From Rotaria sordida (lineage: Eukaryota; Rotifera; Eurotatoria; Philodinida; Philodinidae), in the NCBI GenBank assembly GCA_905250125.1, contig CAJNOL010001031.1, positions 19,578 through 83,577 on the forward strand: 64,000 bases of DNA, in the 5' to 3' direction. Position 1 is the first letter of the stretch, and each line of letters starts with the position of its first letter. The notes under the pieces are model-generated. The model did not search any database and was not told the DNA's origin. It saw only the letters and a list, made by a program, of their open reading frames with translations. Below, one piece after another: positions 19,701 to 34,788 of this stretch. The translations under genes were made by a program, and so were the position numbers.

Positions 19701-22700
19701 ATGCATTTATGATGCTTTTGCATAATACTCATATGTATAGTTGCTCTACTGTTAAAACTTTACTGTTCACATAATCAATTAGAAAAGTTACTTGTATTTT
19801 TTTCTTTCCTTGAAAGTATTTGAAATGAATGTTAACAAGACTATTTTTATTTTTGTTTTTTTTTGTCTTTAACAGATATGGTTTTATGAAAGAAATCATA
19901 CATAAATATAAATCTCATGCAACAAGACTTTTACATTTATTTGAAAATATTTATAGTTGGTTACCAGTTGCAAGTCTTATTGATGATCATATTTTTGTAA
20001 CACATGGTGGTATTAGTAATATAACTGATTTAACTATTATTAATCAAATAAAACGTCAGAAGGTTCTCTTTCGTTTTTTTTTAGATTTTGAAAAAATAAA
20101 AGCAAAAGTTTTTTTTTTTTTATTTTTATTTTCTATTCAGTATGTATCTGTATTAAGTCCAAGTTTTATTATACCACCAAATGAAGATGAATTTCAAATA
20201 GGTAATATTCCAAATGATTTATTACTTGAATGGCGACAAATACTTGATTTATTATGGAGTGATCCGAAACAGAGTGATGGTTGCGAACCAAATACTTATC
20301 GTGGTGGTGGGTGTTATTGGGGTCCTGATGTAACAAATGATATTTTAGAAAAACATAAATGGAGCTTACTTATTCGTTCACATGAATGTAAAGAAGAAGG
20401 TTTTGATTATACTCATGATAAAAAGGTTTTAGTTAATTTTATTACTATTATTATCATTTTTTTTTAATATTCATATCAATTAGGTGCTTACTGTTTTTTC
20501 AGCATCAAATTATTATGCCGTAGGTAGTAATCGAGGTGCATATGTAAAAGTAATTACTAATCAACCACCATTAATTGTTCAATTTGTTTCAACAAAATCT
20601 TCACATAAATCTTTGACCTTATGGGAAAGGTTAGTTATAAAATTCAGATAGTTTATAATTGTTTTTTTTTTATGAAACGCAATCTAAAATAGGTGATAAC
20701 ATATATAACGACATTTATAGAAAATCCTATTAATTCCCGAAAGCTATAGGGTATATCCATACTGTATGGATGTGTCAATGCTTGGTTGAACATTGATCCA
20801 GTGTAGTCAATGTGTCAGTAGACTCACTATGAGTATTATCATTGAAACTACACATTCCTAATCTGAAAGGAATGGTTGGAGTATATAGGATAGGAATTTG
20901 TACCTATCCACCCCATAAACCATGACAGACGCTGTTGATATAAGATCACGTCTCGTTACTATTTTCTTATTGCATTGTTCGAGGACTAAGTAAAAGAATG
21001 GTGAAAAAAATGTATCCTAAAATAATAAAAAAATCTCCTTGTGATTAGTAATATCGTGTTTCACATTTTAATCTCGTAAGGACTGTGCTAATAGGTTTTT
21101 TTCTCTTGTTTTTAGGGTATCTCATGTTGAAGAACAAGCAATTCAAAATCTTCTTGAAAAATTTAGTGTAAATCAAAATCGATTGATAAGAGAATTTGCA
21201 GTTGTTGATCGAAAAAAAACAGGTAGATAAAACAAAGATTTTTTTTTGTTGTCGTTTTAAGTGATATTATTTATTTCATTTTAATTTTTATAAGGAAATT
21301 AAGATGAATATTGCACAAAAGTAGTAGACTGTAAACTGAAACTTACATGAATAATTTAACTAAAAAAATTATTAATATACTTTGAAAGAATATTATTTCA
21401 TTTGAAAATAATATGATAAATATAACAGTAAATGCTTGAACTGGATATTAAACGAAGGAATTTCTTATATTAAATTCTTCTTACCATTTATTGATATGAA
21501 TTTTCTGTATTGAATTAGTAGGAAGAAAGTCAGTGGATGATATTTATTTTGTATGTTTGAATTCATATTTAAAAAAAAACTTATAAAATACCGAGTTTTC
21601 TTTAATCTGCAGTGTTCAGATTTTCAAAGAAGTGAATTTCGTTCATGAAAAATTAGATTTCAGCAACATTATAGTCGACAAGAAAATTCAGAAGTCACAA
21701 TGATTTTCTCTAAAGCAATCGAAATTATCTGCTTCAAAATATTCAATTTTCCAGAAAATTTTCTAAAAAGTATTAAAACAGTAGAAGTAAATTTCTAGGA
21801 AAATTCCGAAGCTTTTGATGTACCATTAGAAAAAAAAACAAAAGTAAACTTCAGTAATGACTATGAAACTCCTATCAAACTTCAGTAGATATGAACTTTT
21901 TTCGCTATGTTGAAAATTCACGTTTTTGGAAATCTGAACATATCTCTCATATCTGTACGTAGAACTAGCATAAATATTGAATTGTTTATTATATAAACTA
22001 ATAGTTCGGTAAGCTAAAAAAAAAATCCTGTTCAATTCTTTCTTATTTATTTCTACATAGAACTTTTGAATATTGATTTCATAGAACAAAATTCTTTAGT
22101 TCAAAACAAATGAGAATAATTTTTCTATTGAAAATTAAGCACTATAATATTTTAAATTATATCCTGATGTTTTAATTTTCATATATGATTTAGGTCGTAT
22201 ATCTATCAATGAGTGGTGTGATATTGTTTCACGTGTTCTTAATTTACATTTACCATGGCGAACACTTAAATCACGACTTGTTCAAACAGATTCTGACGGA
22301 TCAATTATATATGAATCAACATTTCGTTTCAAACAATTACAATTTACATTGAATGTTCCAACAAGTGAAGTAAGAATTTCAAAAAGAAAAAAAACAAAAT
22401 CTTCTTTTTTAATGTATTTAATTTTATTAGAGACGGACAAGTCTTTGTCAAGCTATTTATCGCAATAAAGATTTACTTGAAACAGTCTTTCGAGCTATTG
22501 ATAAAGATAACTCAGGTTAACTTTAGTTTTTTTTTTCTTTTTTTACTAGAATTTCTTTCTTACATTATATATATATATATAGGTGTTATTTCAATGAAAG
22601 AATTTACTGACGTATGTGTATCTCTGGGTCATCATAATGGAACGAAATTTGATGGAAAACAAATCATGGATTTAGCAGCTAGTATTGATCTCGATAAGAA

Positions 22701-22779
22701 CGGTGTGATTGATTTCAATGAATTTCTTGAAGCCTTTCGTATTGTTGATATTACTGATCATTTTGATGACGAAAGTTAA
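16776..22779 (+). CDS. PPEF: Serine/threonine phosphatase with EF-hands (PPEF/RdgC), 13 exons
   Basis: Calcium- and calmodulin-responsive protein phosphatase of the RdgC family, which acts on rhodopsin in flies. Exons 16776-16938, 17012-17139, 17218-17317, 17374-17510, 18040-18201, 18269-18435, 19876-20062, 20141-20425, 20484-20629, 21116-21222, 22194-22369, 22431-22515 and 22583-22779 join in phase to 679 residues. The N terminus has a CFCC cluster that could be lipidated and an IQ motif ([11 protein letters not shown]). The metallophosphatase core has [27 protein letters not shown] and RSHEC, so metal ligands are intact. At the C terminus two canonical EF loops (DKDNSGVISMKE and [12 protein letters not shown]) follow a weaker one (DRKKTGRISINE). 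Intron 6 carries a piggyBac-like MITE. Confidence 0.95.
18828..19079. mobile_element. piggyBac-like MITE in PPEF intron 6
   Basis: A 244-base element (18832-19075) is flanked on both sides by TTAA, the target site duplicated by piggyBac transposases. Its terminal inverted repeats are CCCTTTGGAGACGG on the left and CCGTCCCCAAAGGG on the right, 13 of 14 matching. Near the right end is a hairpin, GGCCCCTGAAGGGGCC. There is no transposase inside, so it is a non-autonomous copy. Confidence 0.8.
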
Positions 22780-22946
22780 TATTTCCCCATATGTTTGTTT
22801 TTTCTTTTTTTTTTTTGTTTTATGTCAAAATAAAGAAAAATACAGAATGGTTTGATTTCTAGAACAAACTGTCTGACAATTTGTTCTATTTCATATTAAA
22901 TATACAAAAAAAAAGAAAAAATATTATTTCTTTTATCGAAAATAAA

Positions 22947-25200
22947 ATGTCTAACTTGATATTTATTATTAATATTATAATTTTTTTAAATATTTGTATT
23001 GAACAATATCAAATGGCTGTAGGAGAAAAAAAACGAATATTAACAAGTCGTTCTGAAGGTGCTCTATTAGGTCATTATTTATTTTTAGCTGAAACAACAT
23101 ATATATCAAATACACCAGGTTTTTTAATAATAAAAACAATAAATGAACATGAATGTAAATGTATTTGTTCAACAAATAAACAATGTCTTTCAATAACTTA
23201 TCATTTATCAGATTTAATTTGTACATTATATGCAAATGATCCATGTGATACACGAAATTGGCAAACAAATTCTGATATAAATTTTTATATAAATATTAAA
23301 CGTTTAAAATATCGTTTATTTGAAAAACCAGAACAAAATCAACCATTAAAACGTTTATCAAATTCATTATTATGTGGAAATATGAATATTTTTAATTCTG
23401 AACGACGATGGTTATTTGTTGTTAAAATTAGTGGACAATCAAAAATTAATTTTAATGGTTTAAATTTTAATAATGCACCAAATCAAGTTGCACCTAGTCC
23501 ATGGTATACCACATCATATGAAACTATTTGGAATAGTATTATTATGCATCAATGGTAATGTCAAATATTTTAAATTGAATTTATTGATTTAACAAAATAA
23601 AACATTTCATATAAGGAAATTTCAAAAGTACAAGGTCTTACATCTCTAACATTATTACACTCCTGTTGATGATAAGTATCTATGTATAACAGAGATGGTC
23701 AAGTAAAGTCTGTTTTTGAGTGAACATGAGTAATTTTCTTTTTGTTTTTAGAAATGACTTGATTGTTTATATCAAGTCAAGTGATAAGAAAAATATATGA
23801 TACATGTCAACTATGTGTAAAAAGTCTTCATTCTAGATACCGAAATTCGAAAGAAATGACTTTTTTTTAAAAATTAAAAAATGAAATTTTCTACAAAAAC
23901 TACAAAAATCAAGACTATTCTAAAATCTCATTTAGAGAAGTTATGAATAATAGAAGAAAGCCTATATTGCTTAGAGCACAAATAACAGTTTTGATTTAGT
24001 TAAATATTTGCTTACGGCTAATCATTCGTGAATCAGTAACAAATTCGAAGTATATATTTAGAAAGAGCATGATATTCTAATCCTAAATGACGTCATTTGA
24101 GCTTCTTCAATGATATCTCGATGTCCGAAAAATGAGTAAACATATTTACTAATACCTTTTAAAGTAACGTTTTGGGGTGGGCGTGAGAGAAGAGAAAACT
24201 TACGTCCACAATCCACCGTAGTTGATTATTTTTGATTCTCTTCGATGACTTTTAACTAGGCAATAACTGATTGCACATGATATGCAAAGACTTTGTAAAC
24301 GTAGATTAGATGTCTTATGCATTTCATTTTGTATTTCTAATTTGAAGTCTAGTAGAAAAATAAAAACTAACAACAGCAAATATTGATGTTGGTTTCTAGA
24401 TATTCGTGTCTTTTTGAATTGTTCGAGTATGACAAATGTATTTTTTTTGTTCTTGTGACTATTAAAAGGTAGAGAACCATAAATCTTCTTAAGAATGAAT
24501 TTAATGATCATTAGATTATACTACACTCTCGAATGTTGTAATCTTAAGAAGTTTGCAGATGATAAATCTCAAAATTTCTTGAAATTTTCTCACGAAATAC
24601 AAGTATGTTGTCGTGTACATTCGGTTTCATATGAAAATCATGAAGATAAACAAATTGTTGAAAAGTCTAATATAATCTGGTAATCATTTAATTCAATCTT
24701 AAAAAAGATTTACAATCTCCTAGTTATTAATAACTAAAGTTAATTATTTGTTTAGGAATGCTCATCTCTATTTTCCAAAATATTTCGGTTTTGCTCTTAT
24801 ATATAATGGTACCGTACGTGAATTTATTTATTTTCGTTTACATAAAACAACAATTGAAAATTTCTTTAATAAACAACATACACCAGTTACATTTTGTTGG
24901 AATTTAAAATCTAATAAAGCTCATCTTCATCATATACTTGATCATAATAATTATTTTAAACGAATATTTTCAATAAGTATCAATGGAAATATATCAAATA
25001 CATTACCTTGTGATAAACATGAAACATTTATGTATATTTCACCATATGATAGAACTGATAGATGTTCAACAGATGAAAATTCTTTAAATTCTATTCGAAT
25101 AATGTTTTCCGATGAATGTCATCCATTACCTTATTCAAAATTACTTCATGCTGATGCTTTAATTGGTTTAATATCTGGTGATACAACAATGGATACTTAA
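22947..25200 (+). CDS. Secreted protein with PAN/apple-like domain, unrecognised family
   Basis: Exons 22947-23554 and 24756-25200 splice in phase (TG|G, a Trp codon) to a 350-residue protein. Residues 1-22 form a hydrophobic signal peptide. Residues about 65-110 carry a cysteine pattern (ECKCICSTNKQC, then LICTLY) like a PAN/apple module, a carbohydrate- or protein-binding fold of secreted proteins. The rest, including the second exon with LYFPKYFGFALIYNG and several Cys, matches nothing I know. The start at 22947 is preferred over the in-frame ATG at 22881 because it gives a cleaner signal peptide. The 1,201-base intron contains a 62-codon open frame ending in a donor-like site. PPEF ends only 167 bases upstream on the same strand. 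Confidence 0.7.
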
Positions 25201-25560
25201 AGTTGAATTTTATTTAACAGACACACACACGCACACATACAGGGCAAGTGTTTATATGAAAAACCGTACATAATAAATCATGAAATTATTATTATTTTTT
25301 TTTTTTTGTGTTTCTTTTTCATTTATCTACATACATATAAAGAAGAAGAAAAAAAACATAACGATTATATGCATTGCAGCGATCATAGTCAAAAAAAAAA
25401 AGAATCGAAATCAACAAATAAAGAAAAGAACAACAAAAAAAAAAAATCATTCACAAGAATTACAGAGCGGTTGAATAGAATAAAGATGTAGGAGATAAAC
25501 AAATTAATACTGAGTTCAAAAAAATTCGATCTGCTTTTATTATTTGCGTTTTTGCTTTTT

Positions 25561-27804
<2,244 letters not shown>

Positions 27805-28007
27805 TCAAATGAAATGAAGTAAAAATCTGAAAAGGAAACATAAACGTTTTTTTTTTTTGTTTTTTCTTTTCTTTCGCTATTAGTTGAAAGATTAAAAAAA
27901 CAGCAGTAGCAACAACAATACACACAGAAAAAAAAAACAAATAGAAAATAGAAAATACTAATTTCAATTGCGCATTCAAATTAATTTTAAAATAAAAAAC
28001 AAAAATT

Positions 28008-31000
28008 TTATGATCGAAAATTCCATAATTTAACACTGCCATCAAATGAGCCCGATACAATAAGATAATCATTAAAGGAAAGACATGTAACACCATCTGT
28101 ATGATTTTTTAATGTACATAATCGAACACCTGTTCGTATATCCCACACCTATAATTTCACAAAAAACAAAAAAAATAAATAAATTATATACTTACAGGAA
28201 ACCTTCAATCTAACTGCACTATCTATGCTAACCGAGAGCTCGAAGACGTCTCATTTTTTTTGTAGATAATTATTTTCTCTACCATTCTATGTAGTCTATA
28301 TTTACCCGCTGTAGATGCTGAAAAAACTAGAGTTTAGATTTTCTGAACTTTCTGTCTTTAACGCTTATATGACAACAGAAAAAAAAAATCTTTTCTTTAA
28401 ACTCAAGACAAATTCTATTCTCTTGTTTACATGATTCTATGCTATTATAAATCATAGTAGAATAAGCTCATGTAATTTTTACAATACATCACACTATGTC
28501 TCTCTCATTTGTTAATCAATCTTACTGAGAGTAATAAATAAAATCATTTTTTATAGACGTTACTGACTCAAACAATTGTTTCTAAATGTTATTGAGAAGA
28601 AGCTAACACACACACACAAAAATTTTCTATTTGCATCAATTATTTTACTATGTCTATTTCGCATGCAAATAAATACTCAACGAGAATGAGCTTTTTTTTT
28701 TTTCTTCTTCTTTTTGTATTTTGTCTAACCGAGAGAAGTCTTCCAACTGTTCAATCACTATATGCATTATGTAGTGACACAAATGAGCTATGAATACCCT
28801 GAAAAGAGTTCGTTCTCTTCAGCTTATTGCTGCGTAAATACGGCATTTTTATGGGTGTTCTTCTTTTTTTTCTTAAATGAAATGCATAGTCGAATTTCAA
28901 TTTAGAACTTTATATAGAATAGTCTATTGTGAAAGTTTCAAGATGTTGTTTTTGATTTATTTCTATACTGAAATAAGAATATATCGATATCAAAAGGCTT
29001 ATCATAAAGATAAGAAGAAAAATATTGTTTTTCTTTTTCTTACTTTAATTGTCTTATCATCAGCTCCACTAACAACACGCCAACTATCAGCTTTTAATGT
29101 TCGAATAACACCACGATGGCCTTCTTTTGATATCCAATCAATTTTCTGACAACATTCACCTGTAGATAAATGCCAAAAACGTATATCATAATCAAGACTA
29201 CCCGATACAATTAAATCTTGTTGTTGATCAAAATATAAACATGTTACTGAACCATTATGAGCTGAAAGTGTACGTAAACAAATACCATCGACATAACGCC
29301 AAATCTAAATTTCAAAACAAAAAAATCAATATACTATTTCATATTGTGTATATATATATTTACTTTAATTGTTTTATCCGTTGATCCAGAAACAATATAA
29401 TCCCAATTAAATTGCACACAAAGTACTTTATCAGTATGATCACTATATATCAAAAATACAAAATATAAAAATAAAAAGAGAATTTTTCTTAACATACACT
29501 AATGTACGTAAACATAAACCATTAGTTAAATTCCATACTTTAACAGAATTATCATGACTACCACTTACACAAATATCATCACAAACCTAAAAATTAGAAT
29601 TTGTAATATGATTATAATTTTAATAAAAAAATATTTACAACAAGACATCGAACAGTATCTGTATGACCAAGTAATGTTAATTTACATGCACATTTTGACC
29701 ATGTTTGATTAATAGATATACTCCAAACCTTAAGAATTCATTTAAAAATTGTTTGTTTTTTTTTTGCTATCAAATCTAATTTACTTTAATACTATGATCA
29801 TTCGAACCACTAACTAATCGAACTTCATTTGTACCATCAACATGTAAACATCTGACACTACGTGAGTGACCAACTAATGTAATAATCTCATTTGTAGTAT
29901 TCATATCCCATCTTCAAAATAATAACAAAAAAAAAGATTTCTTTGTGTAACCTTCTTTATAATGAAACTTACACTTTAATTGTACCATCAGTACAACCAC
30001 TTATAATTGTTTGACTATCAAATTGAACACAAGAAACACCTTGAAATAAACTTATCGTTGTTATGTTTATCTTAGTTCAATGAAATTTATTTTACCTTCA
30101 ACATGACCATGAAATGTTTTAACATCACATCGTCCATTTAACCAACGTGATCGAAGACGATATCGTTCAATAAATATTTGTTTCCACTTAATTAAACAAA
30201 AACATATTTTCATAAAGTATTGAGTTTTTTTTTGTTTTTTTGTTTTATACTTGTGGTTTTCCTTGTTCATTTGTATATGATTCAATTTGTTGTTGATCGA
30301 GAAGAGTTGATGAAAAAGACCATTTTTTTTGTTTAGATAATTTACGCCATAATTCTGGATGTGAAGATAAATAATACCAAAGTTTATTTACAAGTGCACA
30401 TCGTGCTAATGATACTAGAAGAATAACAATAACAAACTTTTTTTTTTTTTTTGCTAATAAATTTGAACAAACTTGGATCGAGTAAAGATAGAATATGAAA
30501 AGAAATATCAAATGGTAATTGTGCCAATGGATCTGAACAATCCGATGGACAATTTCGATGCCAATTATCAGCTGTTAAAATTGATAAAAGATGCCATTGA
30601 GAACCGGAACATGAATTCTAAAAGCAAAAAAAAAAATTTTTTAATAACGATAGAAAATTTTTCTATTCATACTAATGAATTAATGATATCAAATGTCAAA
30701 GAAATCCGATCTACTACTTATTGAAACAATAACGGAAGAGAGAAGATCTTCGTTTTTCTTTTTCTCTTCTAACAATAACTTATAAAATCTTTCGAATTGC
30801 ATTATAAATAGTTTAAATCTCTTAAAATTAAATCTATCTTAATAATATCTATTTATTAACTTACAATTAATTCTCGAAGTAATGCTTCCTTTTGTTGATT
30901 ATCAAGTTGATTAAACCATTCGACAACTCTCTTTAAGAAAAAAGAATTTTTGTTTTTTGTTCATTTATTCTTTAATTAACTTCTATTTTTTGTTTCTTAC

Positions 31001-31279
31001 CACGAGTTCAGATGAAAATGAGGATTTTTGAAATGTTATTTGTTGTGATGTAGTATTTGATAATGGTACACGATGATCAGATGATACTAGATCAGGATGA
31101 AAATGTACATGAATTTTTTTTTCATCATTTGATGATGATGATGATGATGATGATAATGATATTACAGGATAATCATCATCAATACTATGATGACGTTTAA
31201 ATCGACAATTTGTAATATTAGTATTACTGCTCAATGCATTATCCGACTTGCTTAAAGATGCACGCATTAAGATAAACAA
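28008..31279 (-). CDS. F-box/WD40-repeat protein (FBXW type), SCF substrate receptor
   Basis: Probable SCF ubiquitin-ligase substrate receptor: the F-box binds Skp1 and the WD40 propeller binds phosphorylated substrates. Exons 31279-31001, 30930-30865, 30617-30473, 30414-30251, 30186-30096, 30039-29973, 29911-29785, 29728-29639, 29586-29498, 29442-29364, 29304-29044 and 28148-28008 give 532 residues. The N terminus is Ser/Asp-rich and disordered. A short helix (VVEWFNQLDNQQKEALLREL) precedes the F-box, LPFDISFHILSLLDP with LVNKLWYYLSS. Then come WKQIFIERY and seven WD repeats (e.g. ISGCTDGTIKVWD, VSGSHDNSVKVW, VSGSFDGSVKLW). The layout matches FBXW7/beta-TrCP-like proteins, but I could not assign the subfamily. 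The intron before the last exon is 0.9 kb and empty to my eye. Confidence 0.88.
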
Positions 31280-31573
31280 AACTGATAAAAATAGAAGATA
31301 AGGAGTTTATAGAACAAAAAGCACAAAGAAATTAATAAATAAACAAATAAACCTATCAGTATTTTACCTATATTTTGTTTTTTAAAAAATTTTCGTATTA
31401 ATATAAGAAAAAAAACCTATAGATAAATGAGTTTTTTTTAATCTTTATTGAATTTTAAATATCTTTAATTAATTTAATTTTTGCTTGTCCATCTAACGAC
31501 ATCTATGATTAAAACTTTTTCCATACATTATATTTTATATACAAAAAAACGAAAAAAATTTGCAAATCAAGTA
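31280..31573. promoter_or_regulatory. Shared divergent promoter region, F-box gene / receptor kinase
   Basis: Only 294 bases separate the start codons of the minus-strand F-box gene and the plus-strand receptor kinase gene, so regulatory sequence is likely shared. The stretch is very AT-rich. No defined promoter motif can be named with confidence. Confidence 0.45.
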
Positions 31574-33524
31574 ATGCAACTGATATTCAGTAAGTTTTAA
31601 AAATAAAACAAAAAGAAAATTTATTAAAAATTTTAATTAATTAAAATATAGTTTTTCTTTTTTTTGTTAATTTAATCAATATATTCTATGCGCTTGTCTG
31701 TCCTATTTATCGATCATATCAAAGAAATTTTATAGAAGAAGATTGTCATAGAAATTGTAAATTTTATTATGTATTAGAAAAACAACATGCATGTATTGGT
31801 GTTTATTATAATTATTCAGGAAATATATCTATTAAACAATTAGGTATTATACCTAGTGATGAACAATGTTTAATATCTAAACAATGTATACTTGATATTG
31901 ATCCATTAAATTCTCAATCATCATCATGTTGTTGTTCAACAGATAATTGTACACTTAATTGGCAAAGTATATCAACAACAACAACAATAACAACGACATA
32001 TCGTTCAATTTTAATAAACAGTACAACAAAAATTAAAAATTTAATTATAATAGATCAAGATTATTTTTCATGGAAATTATTTTTAATAATATTTATTTTA
32101 ATAATGATTATTATTTTAATTACATTTACATTTGGTTTATGGAAATCATTAAGAAATAAATATAATAATATTAATAATAATAATAAAAATAATAAATCAT
32201 TATTATCAACTTCAATAGAACAATTATTTTTTTCTCTACAAGAAATTAATATAGGCAAAAATAGTATTGTTTATAAAGGTCTTTTAAATCATGATATTGT
32301 TGCTGTTAAAATTTATAAACAAATAAATATATTAATATGGAAAAATGAAGTTACACTATTGAAATCTATTAAACATGAATCAATTATTAAGTACGTAAAA
32401 CTCTGAGAACAAAAAAAAAAAATAAACTTTCTTGTTTAAATTTTTTTTTCTTCTACAAGACAGACACATATTCTATTGATTAGTATGTTCGCAAAAGAAA
32501 AAAAGAATATATAACTTACACTTCGACTTTAAATAAATTAAGGTCGATAAATAAGAACATGTGTCAGTATTCCCTCTATTGACATTCATTCATACCTATT
32601 CGAATTACATAACATTCTTCTTTCCTAAGAGAGAAATGATATCTTATCAATTTATATCCTTTGATGTACATTTATTATTAATGAGTTTCTTTTAGGATTC
32701 TATCTGAAGGTCAATATAATTCACATTTATATCTTATATTACCCTTTTATGAAAATGGTACACTTCAATCATATTTACTTACACCTAATAGAAAATTATC
32801 TATTAATCAATGTTTAATATTTTTTCGTTCACTTGCATCAGCAATATCTTATTTACATATGGGACGAAATAATAATACAAATATGTCGATTGTTCATCGT
32901 GATATAAAATCATCAAATATACTCATTGATAAAAATGAATTAAATTTATACTTAACAGATTTTGGTGTTGCTCTTGTTCTTCCTCAAATATTAACTGAAA
33001 AAGATTTTGTACAAATTGGTACTATACGTTATATGGCACCTGAATTACTTGAAGGTGTTATTACACATACACATGAAGCTTTATGTAGTGTAGATATATA
33101 TGCATTAGCATTAGTCATGTGGGAAATTATAACACAATGTGATGTTTATCCAACGACAGGTAAAATTCCGACTATAAGAAAAATCAATCAAAGCTGTTTT
33201 TTTTTTTATTATTATTTCTGTATGTAGTTTATCGTCCACCATATGAAGAATATAGAACAAATAATTCTGATGGATCTTCTTTTGCAACTGAAATATATGA
33301 TATTGTTGTTGTTCGTCGATTACGACCTACTCTTATTCGACAAATAAAAGATAATCAACATGCTCTAGTTAGTGTTGTGTTTTGTTTTTGTATAATATTT
33401 TCTTTTTTGCTTTGTATAGATTATTCGTGAATTATGTTCATTAATTGATGCATGTTGGATAACAGATTCTGATATACGTATGAATGCACAAACACTTGCT
33501 TTCAAACTTAATCAATTGATGTAA
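31574..33524 (+). CDS. TGF-beta/activin type II receptor-like serine/threonine kinase, 5 exons
   Basis: Single-pass receptor kinase that would phosphorylate type I receptors and start SMAD signalling. Exons 31574-31589, 31652-32390, 32696-33159, 33228-33367 and 33420-33524 give 487 residues. A 16-base first exon supplies the start and half of the signal peptide (MQLIFIFLFF). The Cys-rich ectodomain ends in CCCSTDNC, the three-finger signature. A membrane segment (WKLFLIIFILIMIIILI) follows. Kinase motifs are AVKIYK, HRDIKSSNIL (typical of type II receptors), DFG, YMAPELLEG and DIYALALVMWE. No GS box precedes the kinase, which supports type II. The glycine-rich loop (IGKNSIV) is poor in glycine. 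Whether it is ACVR2-, BMPR2- or TGFBR2-like is unresolved. Confidence 0.88.
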
Positions 33525-34190
33525 TATTAACATACAATGAGATTGTTGAAATTATGTATTTTTTGTTTTTTTTTCTAAACTTTATGAACTTGCTGCCATT
33601 AGATTGATTCTAGTCAGATTATAGATATGATATATTTTGTTCATTGATATTTTTTGAAATATTCATTTCTTGTTCAGATATTTTTGTTTTCTGTTTATTT
33701 GTTATTGTTTAAACAACGATAATGTTTAGTGAAAAATTTGTTGTTACTTATTAACAAAAATTATATGTTATAAGAACTTTTTTTTTTTCATAATAAACAA
33801 TTGATCGTTTAACTGTTTATGAATGACCAATATGATAGATATATTCATATAAATCTATGAGTCTTTCTTTTATCCTTTTACATGTCGATTGAATGAGAAA
33901 GAATAAAGGATGAAAAATATTTTTTGATTTACAATTTTATTTCGATAAATTTGATCATCGTCAAAATTAAGACTAATGGAAAGAAATTACATTCAGAACG
34001 AGCTAAAATATGACTTAACTTAAATTTATATTATATTTTTTTGTCATTGGATAATATAAAAAACCAACTAAATATCAAAAGAGTTATGACTACATTGAGT
34101 AAGTTGTCTGATCAAATAAAATGTGTTATGTCATTTTTCTATTTGTAAATTACATTGTATGGATTAATTATCTTTATGAATATAGATAAA
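33525..34190. other. Intergenic region receptor kinase-acetyltransferase
   Basis: AT-rich 3' flank with several T runs. Just before the acetyltransferase start is an acceptor-like TATGAATATAG, so a 5' UTR intron or trans-splice site is possible. No other feature is seen. Confidence 0.5.
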
Positions 34191-34745
34191 ATGACATTTC
34201 GTATAGTCCAAGTTGACAATTCACGTCTTTCTGAATTTGATCAAATACCAATATCATTTGAAGTTCATTCTATTTATGAAGTTATTGATGATAAAGAACA
34301 AATTATACTTATTGAACGACCTCTTCTTACATCATATATAAAAGATTATGATCAACTTAATTCAAATTTATCTCATTCATGGTCTAATATGAATACAACT
34401 AATTGGGGAATTTTTCTTGCTCTTGATGAAACTCAAAATGATAAGCCTATAGGTGGAGCTCTTGTAGCTATGCCTGAATGTGCATTATGGGATTTACGTG
34501 TTGCACCTTCATGTCGACGTTTAGGAATTGGACGAGCTTTATTAAAACATGCTATTCAATGGAGTAAACAACAAGGAGTAACGACATGTATGAGTATTGA
34601 AACACAAAATACAAATGTATCTGCTTGTCGATTCTATGCAGCTATGGGAGCTAGATTGGGTGATATTGATAGAAATGCATATCAAGATGACGAAGCAGTT
34701 AAAGATGAAATTCGAATTAATTGGTACATTGATTTAAACTCATAG
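34191..34745 (+). CDS. Intronless GNAT acetyltransferase, streptothricin-acetyltransferase-like
   Basis: 184-residue single-domain GNAT enzyme. An upstream in-frame ATG at 34155 is possible, but the conserved part starts at 34191. The N-terminal half (FEVHSIYEV, RPLLTSYIKDYD), the core LRVAPSCRRLGIGRALL with its CoA-binding R/Q-x-x-G-x-G/A loop, SIETQNTNVSACRFY and the IDRNAY stretch near the end follow the layout of bacterial streptothricin acetyltransferases. Known members acetylate an amino group of that antibiotic; the substrate here is unknown. It is the only gene of the window with no intron in the coding part, which together with its bacterial look suggests acquisition by horizontal transfer. 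Base use is as AT-rich as its neighbours, so any transfer is old. Confidence 0.85.
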   Translation: MTFRIVQVDNSRLSEFDQIPISFEVHSIYEVIDDKEQIILIERPLLTSYIKDYDQLNSNLSHSWSNMNTTNWGIFLALDETQNDKPIGGALVAMPECALWDLRVAPSCRRLGIGRALLKHAIQWSKQQGVTTCMSIETQNTNVSACRFYAAMGARLGDIDRNAYQDDEAVKDEIRINWYIDLNS

Positions 34746-34761
34746 TTGATTTAGGATATCA

Positions 34762-34788
34762 AATAAAATAAAATAAAATAAAATAAAT
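34762..34788. repeat. (AAAAT)n microsatellite
   Basis: About five tandem AAAAT units directly after the acetyltransferase stop codon. They also supply overlapping AATAAA polyadenylation signals. Confidence 0.85.

Noticed and set aside
22881..22946. Longer N terminus for the PAN-protein gene
   Set aside because: The extra residues are Lys/Asn-rich and disrupt the signal peptide that begins at 22947.
24495..24683. 62-codon open frame with a donor-like end in the intron of the PAN-protein gene
   Set aside because: Joining it to exon 1 creates a TGA at the available AGA acceptors, while direct splicing of 23554 to 24756 keeps frame and gives a clean Trp codon.
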